Assembly: GCA_017428525.1 (NCBI GenBank)
Contig: JAFRQQ010000013.1
Location: forward strand, 186,001-250,000
Origin: Clostridia bacterium
GTDB taxonomy: Bacteria; Bacillota; Clostridia; Oscillospirales; Acutalibacteraceae
DNA: 64,000 nucleotides
Direction of reading: 5' to 3'
Part shown: piece by piece, positions 1-6,599 of the stretch
Layout of the letters: every line of letters begins with the position of its first letter
How positions within the stretch are numbered: position 1 is the first letter of the stretch
Made by a program: the position numbers and the translations under genes
The notes under the pieces: generated by a model
What the model saw: the letters and a program-made list of their open reading frames with translations, nothing else
The model's database searches: none
Told to the model about the DNA's origin: nothing

Positions 1-1376
1 CCGTTCTCCGCGCTGTGATGACGCAGCTCGAGCTCGCGCTTTGTCTGCGCCCACTGCGCACCGGCCAGCGGATAGAATTTCATGCTGATCGCGCAGATCA
101 CCAGCAGCAACGCCGGTACGGCCATCCAGGCGACCAGCACGCCCTGCTTCGCCCAGTCGCTCTGCAGTCCGGCGGCCAGGGTCGTGTCGTAGCCGAAGGC
201 CTTCGCGATCATCAGGAACGCGGCGTTCGCAAAGCTGATCGCCGGTTTCGTGATCAGGCTGTTCACGCCCGCATACATGCCCTCGCGGCGGATGCCGGTC
301 ACGCTTTCGTCATAGTCGATCACGTCGCCGTTCATCAGCGGGATCAGGAACATGCCGCCCGCGAAGCCCATGCCCGCCGTGAAGAAGCCGGCGAGGGCGA
401 CCGCGTGATATTTGCCGAACACGGCCATGACCGACGCGCCGACGGCAAAGATGATGCACATGAGCAGCGTGCAGGTCTTCACGCCCCAGGTCTTCACCTT
501 GGTCGCCCATAGCACAACGCCGAAGACCGCGCCGAGGCCCAGCGCGCCGTAGGCAAACTGCATGGGAAGGTCGAATTCATCGAAATAATAGATCACGCCC
601 TGCATCAGGATCGTCTGGATGAAGATCACCGTGAAGGACAGCACCTCAAACACGATGAAGGAGCGGTTCTTGAAGCAGGCGGCCACGGATTTGAGGATAC
701 CGAGCTCCTCCTCGCTCTCATTCTGCACGACCTCTTTATAAAAGAAAGTGGAGAAGAAGATCACGAGGAAGGACCCCAGACCGATTGCCGCCATGATCAG
801 CTGGAAGCGCGTCGGATCGTCGCCGGGCTCCGGCTTGATCAGCGGGAAGAGCACCAGCGGCACGCCGAGCGCAATGAGGGTGAAGAAGATCTTCAGCAGG
901 AAGATGTTGCCGCGCGCCTTGTTGGAAACCGCCATGGTGTAAGGCATCACATAGAGCGAGGTGGCGATCGCCGTATAGAGCGTATCAAACAGGAAGAGCG
1001 TCGAAAGCATCTGGATGAACAGCGCGGTCTGCGAGGTGCCGATCGGCCAGCGCACCCAGGTGAGCACAAAGAACAGCGCATAGAAGAACGAGCCGTAGCG
1101 GATATAGGGGATCCGGCGGCCGAGCTTCGATTTCGTGCGGTCGGAAATGTAGCCGAACAGCGGATCATTCACCGCGTTCCAGATTGCAAAAATGATCCAG
1201 ACCGTGCTGGCAAGCCCCTCCTGCATGCCGAGGAACTTGGTGAAGAAATAGGTCATGCCGCCGCCGGTGAGCAGACTGTTGAGCGTGGTGCACAGGCAGT
1301 CGGCCGAGCAAAGCCAGAGCTTCGAGGAGAGCGGCACGCGCTCCTCCGTCGCGGTCACAGCAGTGTTCGTTTCCAT
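1..1376 (-). CDS. GPH-family sodium/sugar symporter (MFS), C-terminus cut by the window edge
   Basis: The 458 residues visible form a hydrophobic 12-segment type transporter. The N-terminal half carries a typical glycoside-pentoside-hexuronide:cation symporter signature, NDPLFGYISDRTKSKLGRR, in the loop after the second membrane segment, as in MelB and XynB-type transporters. A second MFS-like loop with GDVIDYDE is present in the C-terminal half. The start at 1376 has AAAGGA upstream. The reading frame is still open at base 1, so the last residues are missing. The gene begins 16 bases after the rarA stop and is the last visible member of a minus-strand operon with two carbohydrate-related proteins. 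It probably imports an oligosaccharide or glycoside with sodium or protons. The substrate cannot be read from the sequence. Confidence 0.85.
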   Translation of the reverse strand, partial: METNTAVTATEERVPLSSKLWLCSADCLCTTLNSLLTGGGMTYFFTKFLGMQEGLASTVWIIFAIWNAVNDPLFGYISDRTKSKLGRRIPYIRYGSFFYALFFVLTWVRWPIGTSQTALFIQMLSTLFLFDTLYTAIATSLYVMPYTMAVSNKARGNIFLLKIFFTLIALGVPLVLFPLIKPEPGDDPTRFQLIMAAIGLGSFLVIFFSTFFYKEVVQNESEEELGILKSVAACFKNRSFIVFEVLSFTVIFIQTILMQGVIYYFDEFDLPMQFAYGALGLGAVFGVVLWATKVKTWGVKTCTLLMCIIFAVGASVMAVFGKYHAVALAGFFTAGMGFAGGMFLIPLMNGDVIDYDESVTGIRREGMYAGVNSLITKPAISFANAAFLMIAKAFGYDTTLAAGLQSDWAKQGVLVAWMAVPALLLVICAISMKFYPLAGAQWAQTKRELELRHHSAEN

Positions 1377-1392
1377 ACCAATCATCCTTTCG

Positions 1393-2670
1393 TCAGAGCG
1401 TTTCGTCGCCCTTGATCTGCGCCCAGTAATTGCGGGCGGCCTGTTCGTTTTTGTTGTCGCCGAAGCGGTAGTAGCGGGTATCGCGCAGCGCGTCGGGCAG
1501 ATACTGCTGCCGCACCCAATGATGCGGAAAGTCGTGGGCGTACTGATAAAACTGCCCCTTGTTCGGATTGTCCTCGCCGTCGTAATGCTTATTCTGCAGC
1601 TGCCGCGGGATCGCGCCGGTGTTGCCCTTCTGCACGTCGGCCATCGCGGCGTTGATCGCGTTGTAGGCGCTGTTGGATTTCGGGCTCGTGGCCACGAGAA
1701 TCACCGCATCCGCGAGCGGAATGCGCGCCTCCGGCAGACCGAGCATCAGCGCGGCGTCCACGGCCGCTTTGACGATCGGAATGATCTGCGGATAGGCCAG
1801 CCCCACATCCTCGCAGGCGCAGACCATCAGCCGACGGCAGGCCGAGGGCAGATCGCCCGCCTCGAGCAGCCGCGCGAGATAATGCACCGCCGCATCCGGA
1901 TCGGAGCCGCGCATGGATTTCTGATAGGCGGAAACAATGTCGTAATGCTCGTCGCCGTCCTTATCGTACCGCATGGCACTGCGCTGCGTGAGCGACGCCG
2001 CCTGCGCGCGCGTAATACGACGCTTGCCGTCCGGCCCGTCTTCCGCAGACACGGCGCACAGCTCCACGCTGTTGAGCGCCTTGCGCACGTCCCCGGCGCT
2101 GCCCACGGCGATCGCGTGCGCGACGCCCTCCTCAAGCTCGTAGGTCTCGCCGCGTTCCTGCGCCATGAAATCGAAACCGCGGCGCACGGCCTTTTCGGTC
2201 TCCTCCGGCTCCACACGCTTGAATTCAAACACCGTGGAGCGGCTGAGAATCGCGCTGTAAACATAGAAATACGGGTTCTCCGTGGTGGAGGCGATCAGCG
2301 TGATCGCGCCGTTTTCGATGTATTCGAGCAGCGTCTGCTGCTGCTTTTTGTTGAAATACTGAATTTCGTCCAGATACAGCAGGATGCCGTTCATGCCCGT
2401 AAACGTATCCAGCTGGGCGACGGCCTCCTTGATATCCGCCGTGCCGGCCGTGGTGCCGTTGAGCTTGACCAGATGGCGGTTGGTGGTTCTTGCAATGATG
2501 CGCGCGAGCGTCGTTTTGCCAACGCCCGGCGGGCCGTAAAAGACCATATTCGGCACCTCGCCCGCCTCCAGGATGCGGCGCAGAGGCTTGCCGGGGCCGA
2601 GCAGATGCTGCTGCCCGACCATCTCATCAATCGTTGTGGGGCGGAGCCGGTCCGCCAGCGGCGCGGCCAT
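1393..2670 (-). CDS. rarA: Replication-associated recombination protein RarA (MgsA), AAA+ ATPase
   Basis: This 425-residue AAA+ protein of the clamp-loader clade acts at stalled replication forks. Walker A (YGPPGVGKTT) lies near residues 45-54, Walker B (LLYLDEIQ) near 97-104, and the sensor stretch ASTTENP follows. The C-terminal half matches the RarA tetramerisation region (KSMRGSDPDAAVHYLARL), which separates it from RuvB and DnaX. The ATG at 2670 was chosen because it begins the conserved N-terminus (PLADRLRP). It overlaps the upstream stop as TGATG, so translation is probably coupled. Finding this housekeeping repair gene inside a sugar operon is unusual. The family call is secure. Confidence 0.95.
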   Translation of the reverse strand: MAAPLADRLRPTTIDEMVGQQHLLGPGKPLRRILEAGEVPNMVFYGPPGVGKTTLARIIARTTNRHLVKLNGTTAGTADIKEAVAQLDTFTGMNGILLYLDEIQYFNKKQQQTLLEYIENGAITLIASTTENPYFYVYSAILSRSTVFEFKRVEPEETEKAVRRGFDFMAQERGETYELEEGVAHAIAVGSAGDVRKALNSVELCAVSAEDGPDGKRRITRAQAASLTQRSAMRYDKDGDEHYDIVSAYQKSMRGSDPDAAVHYLARLLEAGDLPSACRRLMVCACEDVGLAYPQIIPIVKAAVDAALMLGLPEARIPLADAVILVATSPKSNSAYNAINAAMADVQKGNTGAIPRQLQNKHYDGEDNPNKGQFYQYAHDFPHHWVRQQYLPDALRDTRYYRFGDNKNEQAARNYWAQIKGDETL

Positions 2671-3554
2671 CAGGCGTCCTCCCCTTCCGGTGCGCACGGC
2701 GGCGCATAGAAATCCGTGTCCGTCACAAAGCCGTCCTGGTCGATCTCAAACACCTTGAGCGCGTAGGGCAGGAAATCCGCGTAAAAGCCGAACTGCGGCG
2801 CGTCGCTAAGCACGGACGCGGCGACCTCCCTGCCGGCCGTTTCCGCCAGGAAGAGCCTGCAGCCGGCGCCGTCAGACACGGCGTCCAGCAGTTCAACACC
2901 GTCGCCGTTCATTCGAAATCCCTCCGGCAGCGGCAGCCCCTGCAGCGGCTGCGCGGGCGCGTCTTCCCGCAGCGTCGGCAGATCGAGCGGCTGCGTGCAC
3001 TGCGCGCGGAACCACGCGCCGGCGGCCATCGCCGTTTCACTTGCCTCATTCAGCGGCTGCACGGCCGCCCCTTCACAGGCAGCCAGCACGCGCGCGCCGT
3101 CCGCACTCTCCCACCAGAAAAGCGGGGCGGGCGCGGCAAACGCCGCCGTCCCGGGCAGGATGCAGAACCGCAGGCCGCTCATGACCAGCAGCTGCGGCAG
3201 CAGCGCAGGCCGGCAGCCCGGCAGCAGCACCGCCGCTTCGCAGCCCTGCCCCAGGGTCGTTTCAAAACAGGTCTGCTCCGCCCGCATCTGCGCGGCAAAC
3301 GCGGCGAACGCCGCCCCCGTTTCCGCCGGCGGGGAAACCGCGAGGGCCGGCGACAGCCGCCCCGCAAGGCACGCCGCGCGCATCTGCGCAAAGAGCGCCG
3401 GTTCCTCCGCTTCGAGCAGCCGGAAGGCCGCCGCATCCGCGGCACAGGTCACGGTCAGCTGCGGCGTCTGCGCCACACGCGCAAGCAGCGCGCGCACACA
3501 GGCGGTCAGCGCCGTTTTTTCCGCAGGCAAAATCGCATAGACAATCGCATTCAT
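2670..3554 (-). CDS. GH38-like protein lacking the catalytic N-terminal motif
   Basis: This 294-residue protein has no signal peptide. Its middle contains PLFWWESADGARVLA, which closely resembles the FWWEGxDGSRVL segment of the alpha-mannosidase (GH38) N-terminal domain. The preceding stretch LLPGCRPALLPQLLVMSGL resembles the GH38 turn that leads to that segment. The GH38 metal and nucleophile motifs (HxHxDxxW and the following Asp) are not visible, and the protein is far shorter than a true mannosidase. It is therefore a degenerate or accessory relative rather than an evident enzyme. Start at 3554 has GAGGGTG upstream, 13 bases after the stop of the neighbouring 590-residue gene. The GH38 relationship is my reading of short motifs and is uncertain. 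Confidence 0.5.
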   Translation of the reverse strand: MNAIVYAILPAEKTALTACVRALLARVAQTPQLTVTCAADAAAFRLLEAEEPALFAQMRAACLAGRLSPALAVSPPAETGAAFAAFAAQMRAEQTCFETTLGQGCEAAVLLPGCRPALLPQLLVMSGLRFCILPGTAAFAAPAPLFWWESADGARVLAACEGAAVQPLNEASETAMAAGAWFRAQCTQPLDLPTLREDAPAQPLQGLPLPEGFRMNGDGVELLDAVSDGAGCRLFLAETAGREVAASVLSDAPQFGFYADFLPYALKVFEIDQDGFVTDTDFYAPPCAPEGEDA

Positions 3555-3567
3555 CGATCTGTCACCC

Positions 3568-5340
3568 TCAAATAAAGAAATCATAATACCTGCCCAGCCA
3601 GTAGGCGAAGGTATAGACATAGCAGCTTTCCACCACATGCACCCCGCCGGAATCCTCGTCGATCCACCGGAAGGGATCGCGGTCGTATTTGGAAATGAAG
3701 CGTTCATCCGGCGGCAGCAGGACGGAGATCTCCCGCATGCCGCGCCGCAGTGTGCGCACCGGCACATCCCGCCGTGCGCGCACACGCACGCCCGCCGCCA
3801 GACGGCTCACGTTCGTGCGGTAAAACCAGTGCGCCATCCGGTCGAAATCGGCTGACGCCCCCGGGCAGGCCAGCAGATAGGGCAGGTCGTAGCCGGGATT
3901 GTGCTCCGGCGCGATCGAACTGCGCCAGGATTCCATGCCCTTGCGGTAAAGCGCGAGCAGCGCGGGATCCGTTTCCAGCATGCAGAGCTGCCACAGAGAG
4001 GCCACGGCGAGCATGTGATCGCCGTACATGATCTCCTCGCGGAAATCGTAATCCTCGGCCAGACTCATCTGATACAGCCGGTCAAAATGCTTCTGCGGCA
4101 AATCCGCATAGCCCTCGGCGATCAGGCGGTCATGGCTTTCGCGCCAGCGGCCCTGCTCGCCGGTGATATGCATCACGATCCGGTGATACATCAGCAGCTG
4201 CGCGGAATTGATGCAGGCGTCCACCCAGCCGAATTCCGTTTCAAAATAGTCCGGGCTCCATTTCGCCCAGGTGGTCGGCGCGCCGTGAAAATCATGGAGC
4301 GTGCGTCCGTGGGTCAGCACATGGTCCAGCAGACCGGTCGCCGCCCGCCGGATCAGCGCGCCCAGGTCGGGGTCGACCGGATTGAGAAAATCATGCGCGT
4401 ACCGCAGCATCATGAACTGCAGCGTCACCTCGTCGCTGCTGGTATCGGCTTTATAAAGAATATCGTCGTCCGTATAGCCGCAGTCGCGGTAGAGCGCGGC
4501 CAGCCGGTCGGGAATCGGCGCGTCGCAGGGGATCTGCGCCCCCACGCAGCCGCGCTCCCGCGCTTCGGCCGTATCCAGGCAGACGGCGGTTTTGCCCTGC
4601 CGGCGGAAAAACAGACCGTCGTCGGGCAGCGGCTCGTCGCTGCAGAGATAGGTCCGCGCCAGAAAGCCGTCGCCCCGCCCGTGGATGAAGAACAGCAGCA
4701 GACAGGCTTCCACGGCGCGCGTGGCCACGCGCTGCGCTTCCAGCGTTTCCGGCGCATATGCGCCCTTCTCCCGCCGCAGCACCGCATAACGGAACAGCTC
4801 GCCCGCGGCAAACATCGCGGTGAAGCCGCCGTCATTGTCGGAATGTCCGTAAGGCACATGCGAGGCCAGCGCGCGCGGCACGGCCAGCTGCTTCTGGCTG
4901 ATCATGCCGCGGCGGTCCACGATCGCCAGCGTTTCCCGCAGCAGACGCTCCGCCTTCTCCTGCGCCGTGAGCACCGGCACGGTCAGCTTCGCCGCCCCTG
5001 TTTGCGTGCGGGCGAATACGCCGTCGCCCTCCGGCAGCGCCAGCAGCGCCTGCACCCGCCCGTCCGGCAGGTCGCGCGGCGCGCTGAAATAAAAACACCG
5101 CGCAGCGTGATCGCCCTGCGGATCATACCGCAGCACGCCGCCGTCGCCGCCGATCCACCACACGCCGTCCGTTTCCAGGCAGCAGGTCACGGCCTCCGGC
5201 GCAAACGGCAGCGGCACCGGCAGCACCGCGGGCAGATCGGCCGACGGCTGCACCTCGGCAAGCGCCGCGGGAATGCGCGGATCGCCCGCCGCGTAGACCG
5301 TGCAGTCCTTGCAGCGATGCGGGATCAGTTGATAAGGCAT
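3568..5340 (-). CDS. Large protein with propeller-like N-terminus and probable alpha/alpha-toroid, unknown function
   Basis: This 590-residue cytoplasmic-looking protein is first in the minus-strand carbohydrate operon. Residues about 45-115 contain two blade-like repeats of the two-component-regulator propeller type (GVWWIGGDGGVLRYD; GDGVFARTQTGAAKL). From about 150 onward it is helical, with aromatic and acidic motifs (YGHSDNDGGFTAMFAAGE, WAKWSPDYFETEFGWVDAC) of the kind seen in six-hairpin or alpha/alpha-toroid glycosidase folds. No catalytic pair can be assigned with confidence. Its neighbours (GH38-like protein, GPH symporter) suggest intracellular processing of an imported glycoside. 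I do not recognise the family, so the function is unknown. Confidence 0.6.
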   Translation of the reverse strand: MPYQLIPHRCKDCTVYAAGDPRIPAALAEVQPSADLPAVLPVPLPFAPEAVTCCLETDGVWWIGGDGGVLRYDPQGDHAARCFYFSAPRDLPDGRVQALLALPEGDGVFARTQTGAAKLTVPVLTAQEKAERLLRETLAIVDRRGMISQKQLAVPRALASHVPYGHSDNDGGFTAMFAAGELFRYAVLRREKGAYAPETLEAQRVATRAVEACLLLFFIHGRGDGFLARTYLCSDEPLPDDGLFFRRQGKTAVCLDTAEARERGCVGAQIPCDAPIPDRLAALYRDCGYTDDDILYKADTSSDEVTLQFMMLRYAHDFLNPVDPDLGALIRRAATGLLDHVLTHGRTLHDFHGAPTTWAKWSPDYFETEFGWVDACINSAQLLMYHRIVMHITGEQGRWRESHDRLIAEGYADLPQKHFDRLYQMSLAEDYDFREEIMYGDHMLAVASLWQLCMLETDPALLALYRKGMESWRSSIAPEHNPGYDLPYLLACPGASADFDRMAHWFYRTNVSRLAAGVRVRARRDVPVRTLRRGMREISVLLPPDERFISKYDRDPFRWIDEDSGGVHVVESCYVYTFAYWLGRYYDFFI

Positions 5341-5375
5341 GCAGATGCACCCTCTTTCCTTTCAGCTCTGCTTCT

Positions 5376-5404
5376 ATCATAACAAAGGACCGGCGGAAAT
5401 GCAA
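5376..5404 (-). promoter_or_regulatory. Sigma-A promoter for the 5340-1 operon
   Basis: On the minus strand TTGCAT (5404-5399) and TATGAT (5381-5376) are separated by exactly 17 bases, 36 bases before the start codon at 5340. It faces the divergent promoter at 5428-5456. Confidence 0.7.
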
Positions 5405-5427
5405 CAAAAATCTATCGCTCCCGGGGA

Positions 5428-5456
5428 TTTACTTTTTTATTCAAATATGCTACAAT
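5428..5456 (+). promoter_or_regulatory. Sigma-A promoter for the 5500 isomerase gene
   Basis: TTTACT (5428-5433), a 17-base spacer ending in TGC, then TACAAT (5451-5456), giving an extended -10. It lies 44 bases upstream of the ATG at 5500. Confidence 0.65.
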
Positions 5457-5499
5457 GCAGACGTCGGATATATTTATCGAACGAAAAAGGAGGCGTCCT

Positions 5500-6324
5500 A
5501 TGAAACTGGGGATGATCTGCGGCTGGAGCGCAGAGGATTTTGAGTATGTCAAACGAAAGGGTCTGGAGTGCGTCGAATTCTGCGTCAATCACAATTATGA
5601 CGCGGACGCGTTCCTTGCCGAAGCGCCGCAGATCCGCGCGCGCAGCGAGGCGACCGGCATTGCCGTCGGCTCCATCGGGCGCTGGGGCATGGACCGTCTG
5701 GACGAGAACGGCGAGATCCTGCCGGCGGCGCTGCATGCCGATCAGGCGCTGATTGACGCGGCGTCGATCATCGGCTGCCCGGTCTTTAATTTCGGCGTCA
5801 ACGCGGCGGAAAAGCTGAGCTTTGAGGAGAACTGCGCCGCTGCCATCCGCTATGCGCAAGCGCTGCTGGATTATGCCGAAGGCAAGGGCGTGAAGCTCGC
5901 GACCTACAACTGCGACTGGTCCAATTTCGTTTATAATGACGCGGCCTGGTCGGTCGTGCACAAGGCGCTGCCCGCGCTGGGCATCAAATACGACGCCTCG
6001 CACTGCATCGGCCGCAAGGGCGATTATCTGAAGGAACTGCGCGACTGGGGCGACCGGGTCTATCATGTGCACGTCAAGGGCGTGCTGGTCATCGACGGCG
6101 AACCCTATGACGACGCGCCGGCCGGGCTGGACAGCATCAACTGGGGCGGCCTGCTGGATGTGCTCTACACCAAGGATTATGACGGCATGCTTTCGATCGA
6201 GCCGCATTCCCACTTCTGGGGCGGCGTGCGCGGTCAGTGGGGCGTGGATTTCACCATCGGCTTTATCCGCCCGTTCTTGATGCCGGCAGATTATGACGAA
6301 TCCAAGCCCATCTTTATGCCCTGA
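5500..6324 (+). CDS. Sugar phosphate isomerase/epimerase family TIM-barrel protein
   Basis: This 274-residue protein belongs to the xylose-isomerase-like (AP endonuclease 2) TIM-barrel superfamily. Metal-ligand type motifs are visible: the beta-2 LECVEF segment, GIKYDASHC (Asp and His), VYHVHVKG (the central DxxxHxH-like HVH) and the terminal LSIEPHSHFWGG with its Glu. Members isomerise or epimerise sugars and inositols or act in polyol breakdown, so the substrate cannot be named. The ATG at 5500 was chosen for the strong AAAAAGGAGGCG just upstream. It is monocistronic and divergent from the GH38-like operon, sharing the intergenic region with it, which suggests co-regulation with sugar uptake. 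Confidence 0.85.
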   Translation: MKLGMICGWSAEDFEYVKRKGLECVEFCVNHNYDADAFLAEAPQIRARSEATGIAVGSIGRWGMDRLDENGEILPAALHADQALIDAASIIGCPVFNFGVNAAEKLSFEENCAAAIRYAQALLDYAEGKGVKLATYNCDWSNFVYNDAAWSVVHKALPALGIKYDASHCIGRKGDYLKELRDWGDRVYHVHVKGVLVIDGEPYDDAPAGLDSINWGGLLDVLYTKDYDGMLSIEPHSHFWGGVRGQWGVDFTIGFIRPFLMPADYDESKPIFMP

Positions 6325-6368
6325 TCCGTGCATTCCCGCATTTTATCGCATCCGTTCTGCAGCTGCGC

Positions 6369-6397
6369 TTGACAGCGGCCGGCCGGGCGACTACAAT
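6369..6397 (+). promoter_or_regulatory. Strong sigma-A-like promoter upstream of a hairpin and TTAGG repeat
   Basis: TTGACA (6369-6374), 17 bases, TACAAT (6392-6397). The -35 hexamer is perfect. It would transcribe the hairpin at 6411-6440 and the repeat at 6443-6480, ending in the leader of the ABC operon, which has its own promoter at 6530. It could make a short leader RNA or serve as a second promoter for the operon. Confidence 0.55.
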
Positions 6398-6410
6398 CAG
6401 ATCGGCAATG

Positions 6411-6440
6411 GCGCGTTGCAAACGGCAGCTTGCAGCGCGC
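6411..6440 (+). other. Stable hairpin in the leader, not a standard terminator
   Basis: The arm GCGCGTTGCAA (6411-6421) pairs with TTGCAGCGCGC (6430-6440) to give an 11-pair stem with one G-U and an 8-base loop. No run of T follows. The next bases are the TTAGG-type repeat, so it is not a classical terminator. Confidence 0.6.
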
Positions 6441-6442
6441 TA

Positions 6443-6480
6443 TATTAGGTATTAGGGGTTAGGGGTTAGGTATTAGGCGG
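6443..6480 (+). repeat. Short tandem TATTAGG/GGTTAGG repeat
   Basis: About five imperfect 7-8 base units alternate between TATTAGG and GGTTAGG(GG) between a hairpin and the promoter of the ABC operon. The run is G-rich on the plus strand, with five GG or GGGG blocks. I see no second copy in the window. Confidence 0.7.
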
Positions 6481-6529
6481 AATTTTAAATGAATCAACAG
6501 GATAAATTGAAACTGTTACAAATACGGGG

Positions 6530-6558
6530 TTGCATTTTGCGGGAAATCAAGTTAAAAT
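6530..6558 (+). promoter_or_regulatory. Sigma-A promoter of the ABC/DUF1854 operon
   Basis: TTGCAT (6530-6535), 17 bases, TAAAAT (6553-6558), 41 bases before the ATG at 6600. The start codon is preceded by AGAAAGGAGG. Confidence 0.7.
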
Positions 6559-6599
6559 CTAGAAGATAGAAAATAATTCTACAGAAAGGAGGACGCGGC

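Noticed and set aside
1255..2709. 484-residue plus-strand open frame antisense to rarA
   Set aside because: It mirrors the rarA frame in GC-rich DNA, has a low-complexity His/Arg-rich composition and no ribosome binding site or motif. rarA on the other strand is clear.
6443..6480. Possible CRISPR array or telomere-like end
   Set aside because: The units are 7-8 bases, contiguous and without unique spacers. The neighbouring DNA is normal coding sequence, so neither applies.
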